Of a DNA stretch of 32,640 nt, positions 31,317 to 32,640 are shown piece by piece. The notes under the pieces were generated by a model. That model had not been told where the DNA came from, did no database searches, and saw only the letters and a list, made by a program, of their open reading frames with translations. The position numbers and the translations under genes are program-made. The stretch comes from an uncultured Bacteroidota bacterium (GTDB lineage: Bacteria > Bacteroidota > Bacteroidia > Chitinophagales > Chitinophagaceae). Positions within the stretch are counted from its first letter, which is position 1. Every line of letters begins with the position of its first letter. The DNA lies in contig CAIRTW010000376.1 in assembly GCA_903881585.1 (NCBI GenBank), forward strand, positions 1 through 32,640. The letters run 5' to 3'.

Positions 31317-32516
31317 ATGGTGAAAACAATTGCTTTTTTAGGAACAATCTTAGTAACAGGGATAACGGTTTCCTCTGTTCGTGCTCAAACTGCCAATATT
31401 AATGGTACGAATACTAATTTTGTTACAACCGCCGTGCCATTTTTAAGAATATCGCCTGATGCACGTGCAGGAGCTATGGGAGATGCCAGCATCGCCGTTA
31501 GTCCTGATCCAAATGCACAATATTGGGACATCGCAAAGATTCCTTTCTCCGAAAAGAATTACGGTATTTCCATGACCTATACACCATGGTTGAAGGATCT
31601 CGTTCCTGATATCTTTCTCGCTTACCTGGCAGGTTATGCCAAATTCGGCGACAAAGGCGATAAGGCCATCAGTGCCTCTATGCGTTATTTTTCTTTGGGT
31701 AACATAGCATATACAGATGGATTAGGAAACTCAATTGGTACCGGCATGCCCCGCGAATATTCTTTTGACGCAGGTTATTCACAAAAACTTTCTGAATATT
31801 TAGGAACCGGCCTTAGCCTTCGGTATATACATTCAGCTATCGCCTCAGGTGTTAGCTATATTCCAGGTGGTGGCGATTACAGGCCAGGTAATGCGTTCAG
31901 CGCAGACCTTGGCGTTTATTATGCTAAAAAACATGAAGTAACCGATGATAAAAGCCATACATTCAGTTTTGGTGCCGTAGCCAGCAACATAGGCTCTAAA
32001 ATATCTTATAATTCCAGCCGCAAAGACTTCATCCCTATGAACCTCGGTGTTGGCGTTGCCTACAAATCGCAATGGGATGCTTACAACTCCATCACTTTTG
32101 CGCTTGATATAAATAAGCTCCTGGTGCCTGTGCTCAATTACCAGGGTAGCGATACGCAGGTAACAGTGGTGAACGGCATTTTAACATCGTTCGGAACAGG
32201 TAACCAGTTCAAAGAAATAGACTGGTCTTTAGGCGCAGAATACTGGTATCAGAATACCATCGCTTTCCGCGCAGGCTATTTTTATGAAGATGCTACGAAT
32301 GGCGACCGCCAGTATATTACCTGCGGCGTTGGTGTGAAGTACAACATATTTGCTTTGAATGCTTCCTACCTTGTTCCGCAAGGCTCAGGTACTACACGCA
32401 ACCCGTTGTCTAACACACTCCGTTTCTCCCTGATATTTGAGTTTAACAAACTGGAAAGCTCTGGCTCATCAGCTGATGATACTACTCCGCCGCCGCCAGC
32501 AGCTCCGGCCAAATAA
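31317..32516 (+). CDS. porV: T9SS outer-membrane shuttle protein PorV
   Basis: A 399-residue outer-membrane beta-barrel of the FadL-like family. The signal peptide MVKTIAFLGTILVTGITVSSVRA is followed by Gln24. The family opening AVPFLRISPDARAGAMGDASIAVSPDPNAQYWD is exact for PorV, and the rest shows barrel strands with alternate hydrophobic residues, ending in a phenylalanine-rich last strand (LRFSLIFEFNKL). An extra tail of about 20 residues (SSGSSADDTTPPPPAAPAK) follows the last strand. PorV receives cargo from the translocon and carries it to PorU; the adjacent porU gene fits this. It has its own promoter and a terminator at 32545-32566. Confidence 0.96.
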   Translation: MVKTIAFLGTILVTGITVSSVRAQTANINGTNTNFVTTAVPFLRISPDARAGAMGDASIAVSPDPNAQYWDIAKIPFSEKNYGISMTYTPWLKDLVPDIFLAYLAGYAKFGDKGDKAISASMRYFSLGNIAYTDGLGNSIGTGMPREYSFDAGYSQKLSEYLGTGLSLRYIHSAIASGVSYIPGGGDYRPGNAFSADLGVYYAKKHEVTDDKSHTFSFGAVASNIGSKISYNSSRKDFIPMNLGVGVAYKSQWDAYNSITFALDINKLLVPVLNYQGSDTQVTVVNGILTSFGTGNQFKEIDWSLGAEYWYQNTIAFRAGYFYEDATNGDRQYITCGVGVKYNIFALNASYLVPQGSGTTRNPLSNTLRFSLIFEFNKLESSGSSADDTTPPPPAAPAK

Positions 32517-32544
32517 TTTAAATGATAAGATCATCATAAAAGAG

Positions 32545-32566
32545 CCCCGCAAAAGCGGGGTTTTTT
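32545..32566 (+). terminator. Intrinsic terminator of porV
   Basis: CCCCGC-AAAA-GCGGGG followed by six T, 28 bp after the porV stop: a textbook terminator. The remaining 74 bases to the window end hold nothing I can identify. Confidence 0.93.
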
Positions 32567-32640
32567 GTTGAAATAATGTAATCGTTTGTACCGCAACCGG
32601 CCGCAATACAGTTCGCCTCAGATAGATATGTCATACCCCA

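Overview
The window looks like a chromosomal segment of a Bacteroidota bacterium, most likely from the Chitinophagales/Chitinophagaceae side of the phylum; that placement is an inference. The phylum call rests on a type IX secretion system (T9SS) cluster (gldJ, porU, porV), a secreted protein with a T9SS type A sorting tail, a YfhO-family membrane protein, a GH92 mannosidase, a Bacteroidota-type long LspA, and several promoters with the phylum-specific -7 element TAnnTTTG (twice with a TTG about 18-19 bp upstream). Coding is dense on both strands, with no rRNA, tRNA, CRISPR array, phage or transposase gene.

Layout: (1) 1-5.6 kb, minus strand: a T9SS cargo protein, a possible small protein gene on the plus strand behind a good promoter, then two polytopic membrane proteins that abut as TAG-ATG (a GT-C-like protein of 522 aa and a YfhO-like protein). 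(2) 5.9-8.7 kb: htpG, followed by two repeat palindromes and a strong bidirectional terminator, converging on an exported His-rich/Pro-rich/PDZ protein. (3) 8.8-11.85 kb, plus strand: an exported M28 metallopeptidase and an exported FAD-linked oxidase, 10 bp apart. (4) 11.85-15.5 kb, minus strand: a tight set of an OsmC-like protein, a GH92 mannosidase and an unrecognised exported protein. (5) 15.6-19.3 kb, minus strand: acetyl-CoA synthetase, bracketed by clusters of a TTTGGAATTT repeat, then rbfA with a LolC/E-type permease. (6) 19.5-24.2 kb, plus strand: an Omp28-like thioredoxin-motif protein, a glutaminyl-cyclase-like M28 lipoprotein, LspA, ZapA and a free-standing SecD periplasmic-domain lipoprotein. 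(7) 24.3-32.5 kb: murF and gldJ on the minus strand, porU and porV on the plus strand.

The right half reads as an envelope and export neighbourhood. LspA processes lipoproteins, GldJ is a gliding/T9SS lipoprotein, PorU and PorV process and carry T9SS cargo at the outer membrane, and the glutaminyl-cyclase-like enzyme could cap new N-terminal glutamines. Five predicted signal peptides in this window are followed directly by Gln, which fits that enzyme.

The most unusual gene is 22933-24246. It encodes what looks like the periplasmic part of a Bacteroidota SecD, with a lipobox in place of the first transmembrane helix and no channel-side helices, and it is bracketed by two same-orientation copies of a palindromic repeat. 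At least six families of short palindromic or repeated intergenic elements are present. All product names come from reading motifs; no database search was run.
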